Shown one piece after another: positions 33,499 through 42,851 of a stretch of 64,000 nt of DNA. The position numbers and the translations under genes are program-made. The notes under the pieces are model-generated. The model made no database searches. It was given only the letters and a program-made list of their open reading frames with translations, and had not been told where the DNA came from. Source of the DNA: Paenibacillus sp. JJ-100 (GTDB lineage Bacteria > Bacillota > Bacilli > Paenibacillales > Paenibacillaceae); NCBI RefSeq assembly GCF_948329825.1, contig NZ_CAOJCM010000011.1:1-64000 (forward strand). Reading direction: 5' to 3'. The first letter of the stretch is position 1. Every line of letters starts with the position of its first letter.

Positions 33499-33548
33499 AA
33501 AAAACAGAGGAGGACATCCCTGACGCCCCATGCGCCGGTTGTCCTCCT
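33499..33548 (-). terminator. terminator of the yesMN-like genes
   Basis: Minus-strand stem AGGAGGACA/TGTCCTCCT followed by CTGTTTTTT, about 45 bases past the response regulator stop. It separates the regulator unit from the transporter unit. Confidence 0.85.
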
Positions 33549-33594
33549 TTTGAAATGGAGCATGATATGGGTGAATCATTCACAATTTACTCTG

Positions 33595-35148
33595 TTAGAT
33601 GCCGAATCTGCGGAATTCAGTAGGTGTCATACCGGTCCATTTTTTGAACACCTGACTGAAATATTGGGAGTTCCCGCCAAACCCGAACAGTTCTGCGAGC
33701 TCAAATACCTTCACATCCCCACCTCTGCGGATATGTTCACATGCTCGTTCAATGCGCAACCGATTGACGTAATTCGAGAAATTTTCGCCAGTTACTCTTT
33801 TGAATATTTTGCCAAGATAATCGGGATTCATATATAACATCTGATGGGCCACTCCGCTTAATGAAAGATCAGCTTCACCGTAGTGGCAATCCACAATGTC
33901 CATCATTTTCTCCACCACTGATGATTGGCGACTGATGTAATTTTTATAATAACCTGTGGTTAACCGGGCAGCACTATCGGCTACAAACGTCTTCAGATCA
34001 GACAACGTATCCATATGAGACAGCTCCGCCATCCGCTGTGTGAAATCAGTTGCCTCCTCCGGTGGACAGACCTGAATCATGGCCGAGTATAACTGCACCA
34101 CGTAAGCACGTGTCACCTCGATATCTAGCTTCTGGATGGCCAACTGCTCGAACAAGCGATGTACCTCAGCAGCAACCTCCTCCGTATTCCCTGATTTGAT
34201 CAGCTGACACAGCTGATCGGCATCCCGTTCCACATGCACACCATCACATTCGCCTGCCAGCACTACATCTTTCTTCGTAATGAGCTTGCCCTCTCCGATG
34301 AAAAAGCGATGATTCAAATATTGCGACACCTCGCCGAACAGTTGCCGAGACTGGGTCATATGATCCGCCTCGCTCAGCGCGGCTGTTAGCTCCAATCTGT
34401 ACAGACGGGTAAACGCCTGACGAACCGCTTCAATCTGCTCTTGAAGTACATTCACATCGGCTGGATCTGCTAGTACAATCAAGAGTTTACCTTCAATTGT
34501 CGTGCTTAACAGCATATCAGGAAGAAGGTCAGCAGCTATATTTTTAATCGCAAATAAATGACTGTAATCATGCTCTTCCACAATCCGAAGCAGTAGTAAC
34601 CGGACGCAGTTCTGTTGCAGATCCAGATTGAACAGATCCTGATAATACGCCAGATCCACCGGACCATATGTACGATTGGTCATAAACTCCAATAGGAACT
34701 GCTCCTTCACATGGGGAAGAACCCGTTGCAAACGCTGCTTGATCTCTCCTGCAACATGTTCTTTCACCTGCGCATCCTGACGCTCCTGTAACAACTCGAT
34801 CAAGGCATCATGAATCTGATGCTCATTGCAGGGTTTGAGCAGATAATGCTTCACCCCATATTGCATCGCCTTGCGAGCATACTCAAACTCCTTGTAGCCG
34901 GATAACATAATAAAACGTACAGCCGGATAAGCCTCCGATGCCTTCTCAATCAGACCCAGTCCATCCAAGCCCGGCATGGAAATATCGGTAATGATAATAT
35001 CCGGTTGGGCACTTTCTATTTTCCCCAGCGCTTCCACGCCATTTCTCGCCGTATCCACAAGTTCTGTCCCTGCGGCTGCCCAGTCAACAACTTGAGAAAT
35101 TCCATCCAGTATTACACGTTCATCATCTACGAGCATCACTTTGTACAT
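33595..35148 (-). CDS. AraC-type response regulator, YesN-like
   Basis: A 517-residue two-component regulator. The receiver domain (about 1-120) has the acidic pair in VMLVDDERVILDG and the phosphoacceptor Asp in DIIITDISMPG (about residue 54), with the Lys in LLKPCNE. A long linker leads to a C-terminal AraC/XylS double HTH (about 415-517: LSLSGVAHQMLYMNPDYLGKI then a second helix pair). Phosphorylated by the partner kinase, it should activate the pectin-fragment transport genes. Starts within the 3' end of the kinase gene; ATG 35148 is preferred to 35154 for spacing to AGAGAGG. Confidence 0.92.
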   Translation of the reverse strand: MYKVMLVDDERVILDGISQVVDWAAAGTELVDTARNGVEALGKIESAQPDIIITDISMPGLDGLGLIEKASEAYPAVRFIMLSGYKEFEYARKAMQYGVKHYLLKPCNEHQIHDALIELLQERQDAQVKEHVAGEIKQRLQRVLPHVKEQFLLEFMTNRTYGPVDLAYYQDLFNLDLQQNCVRLLLLRIVEEHDYSHLFAIKNIAADLLPDMLLSTTIEGKLLIVLADPADVNVLQEQIEAVRQAFTRLYRLELTAALSEADHMTQSRQLFGEVSQYLNHRFFIGEGKLITKKDVVLAGECDGVHVERDADQLCQLIKSGNTEEVAAEVHRLFEQLAIQKLDIEVTRAYVVQLYSAMIQVCPPEEATDFTQRMAELSHMDTLSDLKTFVADSAARLTTGYYKNYISRQSSVVEKMMDIVDCHYGEADLSLSGVAHQMLYMNPDYLGKIFKRVTGENFSNYVNRLRIERACEHIRRGGDVKVFELAELFGFGGNSQYFSQVFKKWTGMTPTEFRRFGI

Positions 35149-36910
35149 CGTCATCGTCCTCTCTGATCCAAGGTATGCTGATCGATACTACAGTTCCTGA
35201 TCCAGGCTTGCTGCTTATGCTCATAATGCCTTCGTCCCCGAAGGTCAGGCGGAGACGTTCCTGAATGTTCGTAAGTCCTATGCCCTGTCCTCTGGTCTGA
35301 ATCTGCCCTTCCTGCAAACGTTCCATGAATTCAGATGTCATGCCCGGTCCGTTATCTTCGACCTCAATCCGAACGTAATCCCCCTCTGCTCTGGCACGGA
35401 TTCGAATCTGGCACGGCTCGACACTTGGTTCCAGCGCATAATGGATGGCATTCTCCACCAGCGGCTGTAACGTTAACTTCGGAATTCTGGCTGTTCCTAC
35501 CTCCGGGGCAATATGCATATCAAAATCAAGTCTTTCCTCAAACCGGGTACGCTGAATCGTCACATAGCTGCGCACAATATCCATCTCTCGCTCCAGTGTA
35601 ATCCACTTCTCGGACATATTGACCGAACTGCGCAGCAAGAATCCAAGAGCCTCCACCATTTCGGATATTTGATGCTGCTTCTGGACTTTGGCGAGCCAGT
35701 TAATGGATTCCAGGGTGTTATACAAAAAATGAGGATTGATCTGCGCCTGAAGCGCTTTCAATTCAGTCTCTCGAATGACGAGCTGCTTCGCATAATTCTC
35801 ATCAATCAGCTCACGAATTCGCTGTAACATCATCTTGAAGGTTCGATGGAGTAATCCGACTTCATTTTGCGGAGATACGGGAATGTTGCCAAGGGCTGCT
35901 TCCTCCAGTTTATCCAGATCTCCTTTTTCAATATTACGCATCTTCTTGATTAATTGAGCAATCGGATGGGTGATACTGCGAGAGAACTTGGCTCCGATCA
36001 CAAGGGCGACCAGAAAGATCATAATAAAAATAACCATCACCAGCTGTTTGACAAATTGAATCTGTTTGAACATCTGATCAAAAGGCGTGGTATATAAATA
36101 ATTCCAGTTCGTGTATGACGAATAGGCTCTCGCAACAAAATATTTGCCCTGATCTAGGCTGGCAATCCAGTAAGGTTCCGTTCGCTTCAGTTCTGCTGCA
36201 ATTTCCGACTTGCTGACGTTGGACTCCGTTGGATAAATAACTTCGGTTCCATCAATGATTAGCAGCTGGGAGTCTTCGGCTGGTTCCTGCATCTGATCCT
36301 GTACGATACGATCAAGCCGCACACGGATGATCAGAGTTCCCAGCTTTTCCAGCGTAAATGCCCCGCCTGTGAAAGACTTCACCTGTCTGACCGACAGTAG
36401 CCTCGCCTGCTGATCCCCGCTTGCCTGCCATACGTTGGAGCCAGCAAATTGCTCGCCGAGGGCAATCAGTTCATTTTGCTTCGTCGCTGAGATCCCTTCC
36501 CGGTTACCCGCCGCCATCACATTGTTATCGTTGTCGATAAAGATCATGGAGTACACGTATTTCTCGGAACCGGCGTAGGCGACAAGACGATTCGTAATCT
36601 TTTTCCGAAGACTATTCCGCTCGTATCCTGAGTTCGCCTTCTCCAGTTGCAGCAGATATTGTTGCAGCGGCTCGTCTGACATCACTTTGAAAGACAGATT
36701 GGATAACTCACGTAGTTTGTTCTCAATGCCGACCGAAGACATATTCAGCACTTGTGATGACTTCTCATAGATCTGGCGGTCATAAATATTGAGCACGTAC
36801 TGCATAACAGATACGTAGAAAGCAAAACTGATCAACATCAAGAAGCCAATCAGTAAGATCGTTTTGTGATGAATGGGCAGTGTGGTGAAAGCGTTTTTAA
36901 GTTTGTTCAA
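35123..36910 (-). CDS. sensor histidine kinase, YesM-like
   Basis: A 595-residue membrane kinase. Two transmembrane helices (about 19-40 and 295-315) enclose an extracellular sensor domain. Then come HAMP (FSRSITHPIAQLIKKMRNIE), the LytS/YesM-type His_kinase domain with the phosphorylated His in LQAQINPHFLYNTLESINWL, and a HATPase domain (LVENAIHYALEP; VEDNGPGM; GIGLTNIQERL). It senses an extracellular sugar signal and phosphorylates the AraC-type regulator. TTG start with AAAGGAGCG at normal distance; the gene overlaps the regulator gene. Confidence 0.92.
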   Translation of the reverse strand: MNKLKNAFTTLPIHHKTILLIGFLMLISFAFYVSVMQYVLNIYDRQIYEKSSQVLNMSSVGIENKLRELSNLSFKVMSDEPLQQYLLQLEKANSGYERNSLRKKITNRLVAYAGSEKYVYSMIFIDNDNNVMAAGNREGISATKQNELIALGEQFAGSNVWQASGDQQARLLSVRQVKSFTGGAFTLEKLGTLIIRVRLDRIVQDQMQEPAEDSQLLIIDGTEVIYPTESNVSKSEIAAELKRTEPYWIASLDQGKYFVARAYSSYTNWNYLYTTPFDQMFKQIQFVKQLVMVIFIMIFLVALVIGAKFSRSITHPIAQLIKKMRNIEKGDLDKLEEAALGNIPVSPQNEVGLLHRTFKMMLQRIRELIDENYAKQLVIRETELKALQAQINPHFLYNTLESINWLAKVQKQHQISEMVEALGFLLRSSVNMSEKWITLEREMDIVRSYVTIQRTRFEERLDFDMHIAPEVGTARIPKLTLQPLVENAIHYALEPSVEPCQIRIRARAEGDYVRIEVEDNGPGMTSEFMERLQEGQIQTRGQGIGLTNIQERLRLTFGDEGIMSISSKPGSGTVVSISIPWIREDDDDVQSDARR

Positions 36911-37087
36911 TCGGAGCGCTCCTTTGCTTGGCGAAGGGTTGCTGGTTAGGGAAGATGATACTGATTATGTTGCATCAGTTCAGATACTTGTAAGTTATTT
37001 TCATATTTACACATCCATAGTCGAATGACAAGTCATATTTATGCAACATATTGGGTCATCGGAATAGGTATATTTATATATTTCCAA

Positions 37088-37129
37088 CAAAAAAGTGGCG
37101 AAGCGGGATCATGTCCTGCTTCGCCACTT
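37088..37129 (-). terminator. terminator of the SGNH esterase gene
   Basis: Long stem AAGTGGCGAAGC.GGA/TCC.GCTTCGCCACTT with TTTTTT on the minus strand, 25 bases past the stop. Confidence 0.92.
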
Positions 37130-37153
37130 CATGATAAATGAAGTCTGAATGCG

Positions 37154-38479
37154 TTACGGATTAACAAATACCGTTTTGAGCTTCGCGATATACTGCACGT
37201 CAAAGCCCAGACCTTCGGCTACCATAGCCACCGGTACATATGTCTTGGCTTCCTTGCCTACTTGGTTGAGGAAGGCCGGGGTATCCACCGCAACGGATGC
37301 GCCGTTTACTTTTAGGGTATCCGCTCCGATCTTCACAGCGACTGTGCGGTCACCGTAGGTAATGGTTGCGGTTGACGTTTTGTTGTCCCATACCGTTTTG
37401 GCACCCACAGCATTCACGATATCCTGAATCGCGACGAAATTTTTACCGTTACGAATCACTGGTTTATATGGTGTGTTCAGCATCTTACCACTTACGATGA
37501 TGTTCATCGGTTGCCCCTCATCTGGCGCAGTCAGTTTCGTATAATCGCCCCAGATCGTTTTGGCAAATACTTCAGCGATGGTCGCATATCCGTATTGGTT
37601 GGGGTGAAAATCACGGTTCTTGATCATATGTGTCATCGTACCTTCACCGCCAACAAACTCCTTGGCTACGTGAGCTACTTTCACATCTGCCCCTTGAGCA
37701 GTGAACTGGTCCGCAACACCGTCAATCGTTTGTGTAAAGCCCTGAGAAGCCTGCATCAGCTTGGCATACAGTTCTTTGCCTGCAACTTCAGGCATCGGCT
37801 GATACTGGTCCGCAATCACAATCCGTACAGAAGGATTAATTGCGAGAATATCATTAATAATGGCTGTTGTATTGGTTGTATATGTTGCCAGCAGTTCTTT
37901 CACTTTCTCTTGCAGTTCTTGCTCACTCATCTTATCCGCTGTACCAAGAAGCTCCGACACGTCATTGCCCCCAATGGTTATGGTAACCAGGTTAGCCTGT
38001 GCGATGCTTTCACGGATCGCAGCCGTGTTTGCTCCGATCTGTCCTGCGCGTGGATCAGGCAGATTCGGCTGAATTTCTTCGGAAGTAAGTGTCTTGCCTT
38101 CTTTGATCGCATCCGTGAAATTCTTCAGACCGCTCGTTTGTAATCCTGCGATGCCGAAGTTGTCCACCTGTGTACGTCCATGGAGTAGACCCTGTTCCTG
38201 TAACCGCTCCACGTAACCGTAAGGCAAGGTAGTCATTTTCGGCTCATATCCTACGGTAATAGAGTCACCCAGTGTCACTATCCGGAACGCTTTGTTTACC
38301 GCGGCTGCATCTTTATTAGCTAATGTGAGGGATGCTTCATTTGAAGCCACAGGTAATGTACTCGTTTGGGCATCCGCAGCATGTGCCGGCAACGCTGATG
38401 ATGCGAACAGCAGCATCCCGGCCAGCATACTGGCTGTCAGACCTGCGGTAGTGTTTCCCCATATTCGTTTACGCTTCAT
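37154..38479 (-). CDS. secreted SGNH/GDSL esterase with copper-amine-oxidase-N domain
   Basis: An exported lipase/esterase of about 441 residues. A signal peptide (to about PAHAA, residue 36) is followed by an SGNH domain: VTLGDSITVGYEP with the Ser nucleophile, the Gly and Asn in NFGIAGLQTSG and TITIGGNDVSELL, and the final DFHPNQYGYATIAE with Asp/His. The C-terminal 110 residues (GKMLNTPYKPVIRNGKNFV onward) form a copper-amine-oxidase N-terminal-like domain, likely a wall-binding or stalk module. ATG 38479 with AAAGGAGTG eight bases upstream. Substrate unknown; single gene. Confidence 0.88.
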   Translation of the reverse strand: MKRKRIWGNTTAGLTASMLAGMLLFASSALPAHAADAQTSTLPVASNEASLTLANKDAAAVNKAFRIVTLGDSITVGYEPKMTTLPYGYVERLQEQGLLHGRTQVDNFGIAGLQTSGLKNFTDAIKEGKTLTSEEIQPNLPDPRAGQIGANTAAIRESIAQANLVTITIGGNDVSELLGTADKMSEQELQEKVKELLATYTTNTTAIINDILAINPSVRIVIADQYQPMPEVAGKELYAKLMQASQGFTQTIDGVADQFTAQGADVKVAHVAKEFVGGEGTMTHMIKNRDFHPNQYGYATIAEVFAKTIWGDYTKLTAPDEGQPMNIIVSGKMLNTPYKPVIRNGKNFVAIQDIVNAVGAKTVWDNKTSTATITYGDRTVAVKIGADTLKVNGASVAVDTPAFLNQVGKEAKTYVPVAMVAEGLGFDVQYIAKLKTVFVNP

Positions 38480-38750
38480 TCTTGTGAACACTCCTTTAAT
38501 TGAATCTAGCATTTACACGATTATATCGTACATCATCATTCCCGATGCCATATTTTGTGTGTCTCTATTCTATCACCTTCATTATGGCCTTGTCCTCTTT
38601 CCTAAAAATGAACGCAAAATAACAGACCTCCCTTCATCGAGAAGTCTGTGGAAGAGTCTGTTATTTATACGATTCATCTCTATTCATGATGTACTTGCTG
38701 TGACTGAGGTGAACGAGGTGAATGATGTGAGTCCGATGTAACCCATCCGT

Positions 38751-39068
38751 TTAAGATTGCTCGTCTGTGTTGTGGTCCTTCACTCGATCTTGTATTGAAC
38801 GCTGATCTGGCATTGACTCGTCATCTACCTTGGTTCCTTGCCCGGCAGTGCGATCCAGATACCGATCATATCGATCATCCAGCTCACGAGCCATCATTCG
38901 ATACTTTAATGTTTCCTCCACAATCGGATCTCGTTCTGTCTGAATGCGTACTTCGTATTTAGGAGGAATGAGCTGACGTTCGCGTTCCTCAGCATCGCCG
39001 GACGCTTCCATGTCTCCTTCCGTCAGCATATCGCTAAGCCGTCGTTCCAGTTCTTTGGATTCATCCAT
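38751..39068 (-). CDS. small charged hypothetical protein
   Basis: A 105-residue, highly charged protein (Asp, Glu and Arg rich, no Cys, no hydrophobic segment), probably mostly helical or disordered. I recognise no domain. ATG 39068 follows AAGGAGCG by about nine bases; an in-frame ATG further upstream overlaps that site. It lies 33 bases downstream of the inositol monophosphatase gene and is probably cotranscribed with it. Confidence 0.65.
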   Translation of the reverse strand: MDESKELERRLSDMLTEGDMEASGDAEERERQLIPPKYEVRIQTERDPIVEETLKYRMMARELDDRYDRYLDRTAGQGTKVDDESMPDQRSIQDRVKDHNTDEQS

Positions 39069-39101
39069 CGTTATTCGCTCCTTCAATGAAATCGTATTTG
39101 C

Positions 39102-39974
39102 TTACTCCAGTCCAGTAGCTTTGGCTTCCTTCAACACATCTGTCAATGCACCATGAATCTTGCCATTGCTGGCAACGATATGATTCACCGCTAGCGTATA
39201 CGGCGTTCCAATCGTATCCGTTACCTTCCCGCCAGATTCCGCAACCAATAGCGCACCTGCAGCGATATCCCAAGGCTTGAGGCCCACTTCCGTATAAGCA
39301 CTCAAACGTCCTGCTGCTACATAAGCTAGATGTATCGCAGCGGAACCACCGGCACGCAGATTACGTACCTGCGGAGCAAGAGCCTGAACAGCAGCCATAT
39401 TCAGGGGCAGCGCAAACGTTGTATCTGCCGGGAAGCCTACCGCCACGAGGCTCTGCCCAAGTGTTTCTTCACCCGATACCGTCATCCGATTTCCGTGAAC
39501 GTAGGCCCCTTTCCCTTTTTCCGCAACAAATAATTCGTCTCGGGAAGGGTCATAGATAACCCCAACAATGACTTCGCCCTTATGAGCCAGCGCAATCGAT
39601 ACGGAATAGAATGGGAACCCGTGAACGAAATTCGTCGTGCCATCCACCGGATCAACAATCCAGAGGTACTCTTCCTCCGCCGCTTCTTTCAGCGCTCTCG
39701 CGGAAGCTTCTGGCCCCGGCTCGACTCCTTCTTCACCCAGAATAGCGTGGTCTGGAAAATGGGTTAGAATCAAACGACGGATCATCTGCTCCGCCCCTTT
39801 ATCCACTTCCGTCACCAGATCTTGAGGAGAATATTTGGTTCCCAGTTCACTTACTGTACCAAGACGGCTCTTAATCCACTCGCCAGCCTTGGACGCCGCA
39901 TTAATGGCAACGGCAGTATAGCTTTTGCTTGTCACGACATAAGGTACCTTTTCCTTTTCACTCAAAGCGTTCAC
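39102..39974 (-). CDS. inositol-1-monophosphatase family protein
   Basis: A metal-dependent sugar phosphatase (FIG superfamily) of about 290 residues. The first metal site is GEEG (about residue 92), the second is IVDPVDGTTNFVHGFPFYSV (about 110-130), and the third WDIAAGALLVAESGG (about 233-247). It hydrolyses inositol monophosphate or a related phosphate such as NADP or PAP; specificity cannot be told. The start is uncertain: GTG 39974 has only a weak AAGTAGAG, and residues before about 20 are not part of the conserved fold. Confidence 0.92.
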   Translation of the reverse strand: MNALSEKEKVPYVVTSKSYTAVAINAASKAGEWIKSRLGTVSELGTKYSPQDLVTEVDKGAEQMIRRLILTHFPDHAILGEEGVEPGPEASARALKEAAEEEYLWIVDPVDGTTNFVHGFPFYSVSIALAHKGEVIVGVIYDPSRDELFVAEKGKGAYVHGNRMTVSGEETLGQSLVAVGFPADTTFALPLNMAAVQALAPQVRNLRAGGSAAIHLAYVAAGRLSAYTEVGLKPWDIAAGALLVAESGGKVTDTIGTPYTLAVNHIVASNGKIHGALTDVLKEAKATGLE

Positions 39975-40073
39975 TCTACTTTCTATATCAATCTACAAAA
40001 AAGTTAAAATACTTGTTAGAAGTATACGTCCGAGCATTCGTAAAGTTTCTTGCTGCCCAAGCCTCTTTTGGCT

Positions 40074-41075
40074 CTACGGATGGATGCGCACCGTGGATTC
40101 GTCCACCCACTCGACACCCTCATTCTGATAGAATGCCAGTTTCTGCATCAAGTGCACCAGCGCCTCATCCTTGCGTTTTGCTTCAATCATCACATCAAGC
40201 GCCGGAGTATCTGCTGCAATATGACGCAGGAAATCGAGCAATGGTTCCACTTCAACTCCATCAGCATGACCACGAGGGTCTTTCTCACTTTTAGGGCTAG
40301 ATACATGAATCTTAGGCGGTAACGGCTGGTCTGGTGATGCATCGGCCTGTGCAAGCGGTGACTGCCAGGTCTTTGAAATATCTGGCCACAGCTCCCATGG
40401 CTTCTCACCTTCATTATTCACCCACTGGTGATGGATATCCAGTACCATCGGCAACCCGAGGTTCTGACATACTGCCAATGTTTCAGGTGAAGTGAAGGTT
40501 TTATCATCATTTTCAAGTGTCAGTCGCTTCTGGATATCAGGGTCCAGCTTCAAAAAGTTTTCTTCAAAGCGCCGCGCTGCCGAAGGCTTGTCCCCGTAAG
40601 CACCGCCAATATGAATATTGTTCTTGGCTGTAGCATTCAATCCCATGGCATCCAGCATACGCACATGGTGCCGAAGATCCTTCATCGAGTTGCGCAGTAC
40701 CTCTTCGCGCGGTGTACTCAGGACGGTAAAATGATCCGGATGAAAGGATACGCGCATCTGATTGTCCTTCACAAAGTCGCCAATCGCTTGAAATTCCGAC
40801 TTCAGCGCCGGAAATGGGTCCCAATCACTCAAGTCTTCATGGGTTGCAAGTGGAATTAATTTGGAAGAAAAGCGATATACATGAATATGACTTCCTTTGT
40901 TATGCCGAAGCAAACGTAAGGTATTATGCAGGTTCTCGGCTGCAATGCGTTCCAGCTTGCGAATCGCCGCTTCCCTGTCTCCAATTTTATTAAAACTGGC
41001 CATTGTCATCGTCTTGGAAGGTGAAGCATTCTCCACCAGCACCGACATCGCCACGTAACCGAAACGTACAAGCAT
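40074..41075 (-). CDS. uvsE: UV damage endonuclease
   Basis: A 333-residue TIM-barrel DNA repair enzyme of the UvsE/UVDE family that nicks DNA 5' to UV photoproducts and other lesions. Family marks are MLVRFGYVAMSV at the N-terminus, LRHNKGSHIHVYRFSSKLIPL, RVSFHPDHFTVL and LTLENDDKTFT (metal-binding Glu), and VLDIHHQWVN (His). Such genes are common in sporeformers, where they protect outgrowing spores. ATG start with AGAGGAAG upstream. Monocistronic appearance; the C-terminus is normal length. Confidence 0.95.
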   Translation of the reverse strand: MLVRFGYVAMSVLVENASPSKTMTMASFNKIGDREAAIRKLERIAAENLHNTLRLLRHNKGSHIHVYRFSSKLIPLATHEDLSDWDPFPALKSEFQAIGDFVKDNQMRVSFHPDHFTVLSTPREEVLRNSMKDLRHHVRMLDAMGLNATAKNNIHIGGAYGDKPSAARRFEENFLKLDPDIQKRLTLENDDKTFTSPETLAVCQNLGLPMVLDIHHQWVNNEGEKPWELWPDISKTWQSPLAQADASPDQPLPPKIHVSSPKSEKDPRGHADGVEVEPLLDFLRHIAADTPALDVMIEAKRKDEALVHLMQKLAFYQNEGVEWVDESTVRIHP

Positions 41076-41221
41076 CGCTTTCTTCCTCTCTGTTCAGGGT
41101 GGACATACTGCACGGCTGTAGACAGCCGCGAAGATCAGCCGACACCGGTATATAACCAAGTTTTACCCTAAACAAGGGAGCATAATCGTAAGTTTGCCAA
41201 ATCCGTTGCTATGGGTACACT

Positions 41222-41545
41222 CTATTCCTGAGCTTGCTCCCCAAAGAACATCTCATCAGCAAGCGCCGTCTGAATCCGAGATTCTTCCTCCGTCAACTTG
41301 CGAATGAGCTGCATCTCCACTTCCGTCACTTCCTGGTTCTGAAAATTGATCTCGGCAATGGAAGCGACGATTTTTACAATCGCCACGGCTACATTGTCCG
41401 GGGTGTATGCAATCACCTTTTGCCCGGTTGGGAACACCCGAAAGCCTTGTTTGACCATTTTACCGCGGCCATATTCCAGAAGTTCGAAGAGTTCCTGCTC
41501 GCTTTTGAATTTACATACGGAATTAAACTCTGTCTGAAATCCCAT
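41222..41545 (-). CDS. conserved hypothetical protein
   Basis: A 107-residue soluble protein. It starts MGFQTEFNSVCKFK and contains GFRVFPTGQKVIAYTPDNVA, which vaguely recalls the small Bacillus DUF2584 proteins (MGMPLELN... GYRLYP), but I would not assign it. The ATG at 41545 is chosen because AGGAGG is seven bases upstream; the ATG at 41551 is too close. It follows ddl by 60 bases and may be cotranscribed with it. Confidence 0.65.
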   Translation of the reverse strand: MGFQTEFNSVCKFKSEQELFELLEYGRGKMVKQGFRVFPTGQKVIAYTPDNVAVAIVKIVASIAEINFQNQEVTEVEMQLIRKLTEEESRIQTALADEMFFGEQAQE

Positions 41546-41608
41546 GCACATTCCTCCTGATTTGCTGATATTGGACTTTTGCTTGGATATTCGGGTCGTT
41601 TCAGGCGA

Positions 41609-42709
41609 CTACGCCTGAACGCCGTTCTCGTAATTCAGCGCCTGCTTGCGGTTATACCGTTCCAGCCCCAGTTCGATCATGCGGTCCAGCAATTCAGCAT
41701 ACGATACACCTGTCTCACGCCACAAAAGAGGGTACATGCTGTACGGGGTAAACCCTGGCATCGTATTCACTTCGTTGATCAGCAGTGCTCCATCTGATTT
41801 GCGGATGAAGAAATCTGCGCGCGAGATGCCGTTACCCTCAATAGCACGGAACGCCTGCAGAGCCGCTTCACGAATGCGATCTGCTGCCTCAGGGTCCAGT
41901 GGTGCAGGAATCAACATCTGGGACTGACCGTCGATGTACTTGGCTGCATAATCGTAATATTCACCGGAGGATACAATCTCACCTGGAACGGATGCCATCG
42001 GTTCATCATTCCCGAGAACGCTGACCTCAACCTCACGTGCTTCCACAAATTCTTCAATTACAACTTTGGTGTCATACTGGAGTGCCGACTCAATTGCCGT
42101 TTTCAATTCATCGCGGTTACGCGCTTTGGAAATGCCCACACTGGACCCCAGGTTCGCCGGTTTGATGAAACATGGGTAACCCAGCTCGTCTTCGACCTGC
42201 ACAATCATTTCGTGTTCAGCCTGTTTCCATTGTGTCGCATTAAAATATGTGAAGGCACACTGGTCAATCCCCGCTTGGGCGAACAGCTTTTTCATGACTA
42301 CTTTGTCCATGCCACCTGCCGAAGCCAGCACACCTGCACCAACATACGGCATATCCGCCATCTCAAACATGCCCTGAATCGTGCCGTCTTCACCAAACGT
42401 ACCGTGGAGCAACGGGAACATAATGTCGAGTGCTTCCGCCCCACCGTACAAACGTGCAAATAGTGCGTTGAGCGCGTCCTGTGTGCCGCCCGCTGATCCT
42501 TCCAGTTTCAAATCTTCGATCCTTGCAAATGGTGCATGCATCACCGCTCCTTTTTTCCATGTCCCCTGTTTGGAGATATAAAAAGGAACCAGTTCATACT
42601 TCTCATAATTAAAAGCATTTGTTACAGCAAACGCCGTTTGCAGCGACACTTCGTGCTCGCCCGATTTTCCGCCGTATACGACGCCTACTTTTATTTTATC
42701 CATACTCAT
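41609..42709 (-). CDS. ddl: D-alanine--D-alanine ligase
   Basis: Cytosolic ATP-grasp ligase that makes D-Ala-D-Ala for peptidoglycan. At 366 residues it is full length. Motifs: GGKSGEHEVSLQTA (residues about 13-26), the ATP-binding CFIKPANLGSSVGISKA, and ISRADFFIR...LINEVNTMPGFTPYSMYP, with the metal-binding Glu and Asn. The omega-loop residues next to VLGNDEPMASVPGEIV and YDYAAKY are Tyr-containing, which fits a D-Ala rather than a D-Lac ligase. ATG start with GGAGG six bases upstream. The van-like genes further right lack their own ligase. Confidence 0.95.
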   Translation of the reverse strand: MSMDKIKVGVVYGGKSGEHEVSLQTAFAVTNAFNYEKYELVPFYISKQGTWKKGAVMHAPFARIEDLKLEGSAGGTQDALNALFARLYGGAEALDIMFPLLHGTFGEDGTIQGMFEMADMPYVGAGVLASAGGMDKVVMKKLFAQAGIDQCAFTYFNATQWKQAEHEMIVQVEDELGYPCFIKPANLGSSVGISKARNRDELKTAIESALQYDTKVVIEEFVEAREVEVSVLGNDEPMASVPGEIVSSGEYYDYAAKYIDGQSQMLIPAPLDPEAADRIREAALQAFRAIEGNGISRADFFIRKSDGALLINEVNTMPGFTPYSMYPLLWRETGVSYAELLDRMIELGLERYNRKQALNYENGVQA

Positions 42710-42851
42710 GTGTAACCTCCGATTATATCTGTAACCTGATGCTGTCTGCGCAGCCTGTTCAGGCTCTTAGCCTTGCTGCTTCCGGTCTCTGTTCTTATTT
42801 TACACGGAACGGGCTGTCTGCGTCACCGCATCCCGGAAATCTTCACTTCAA

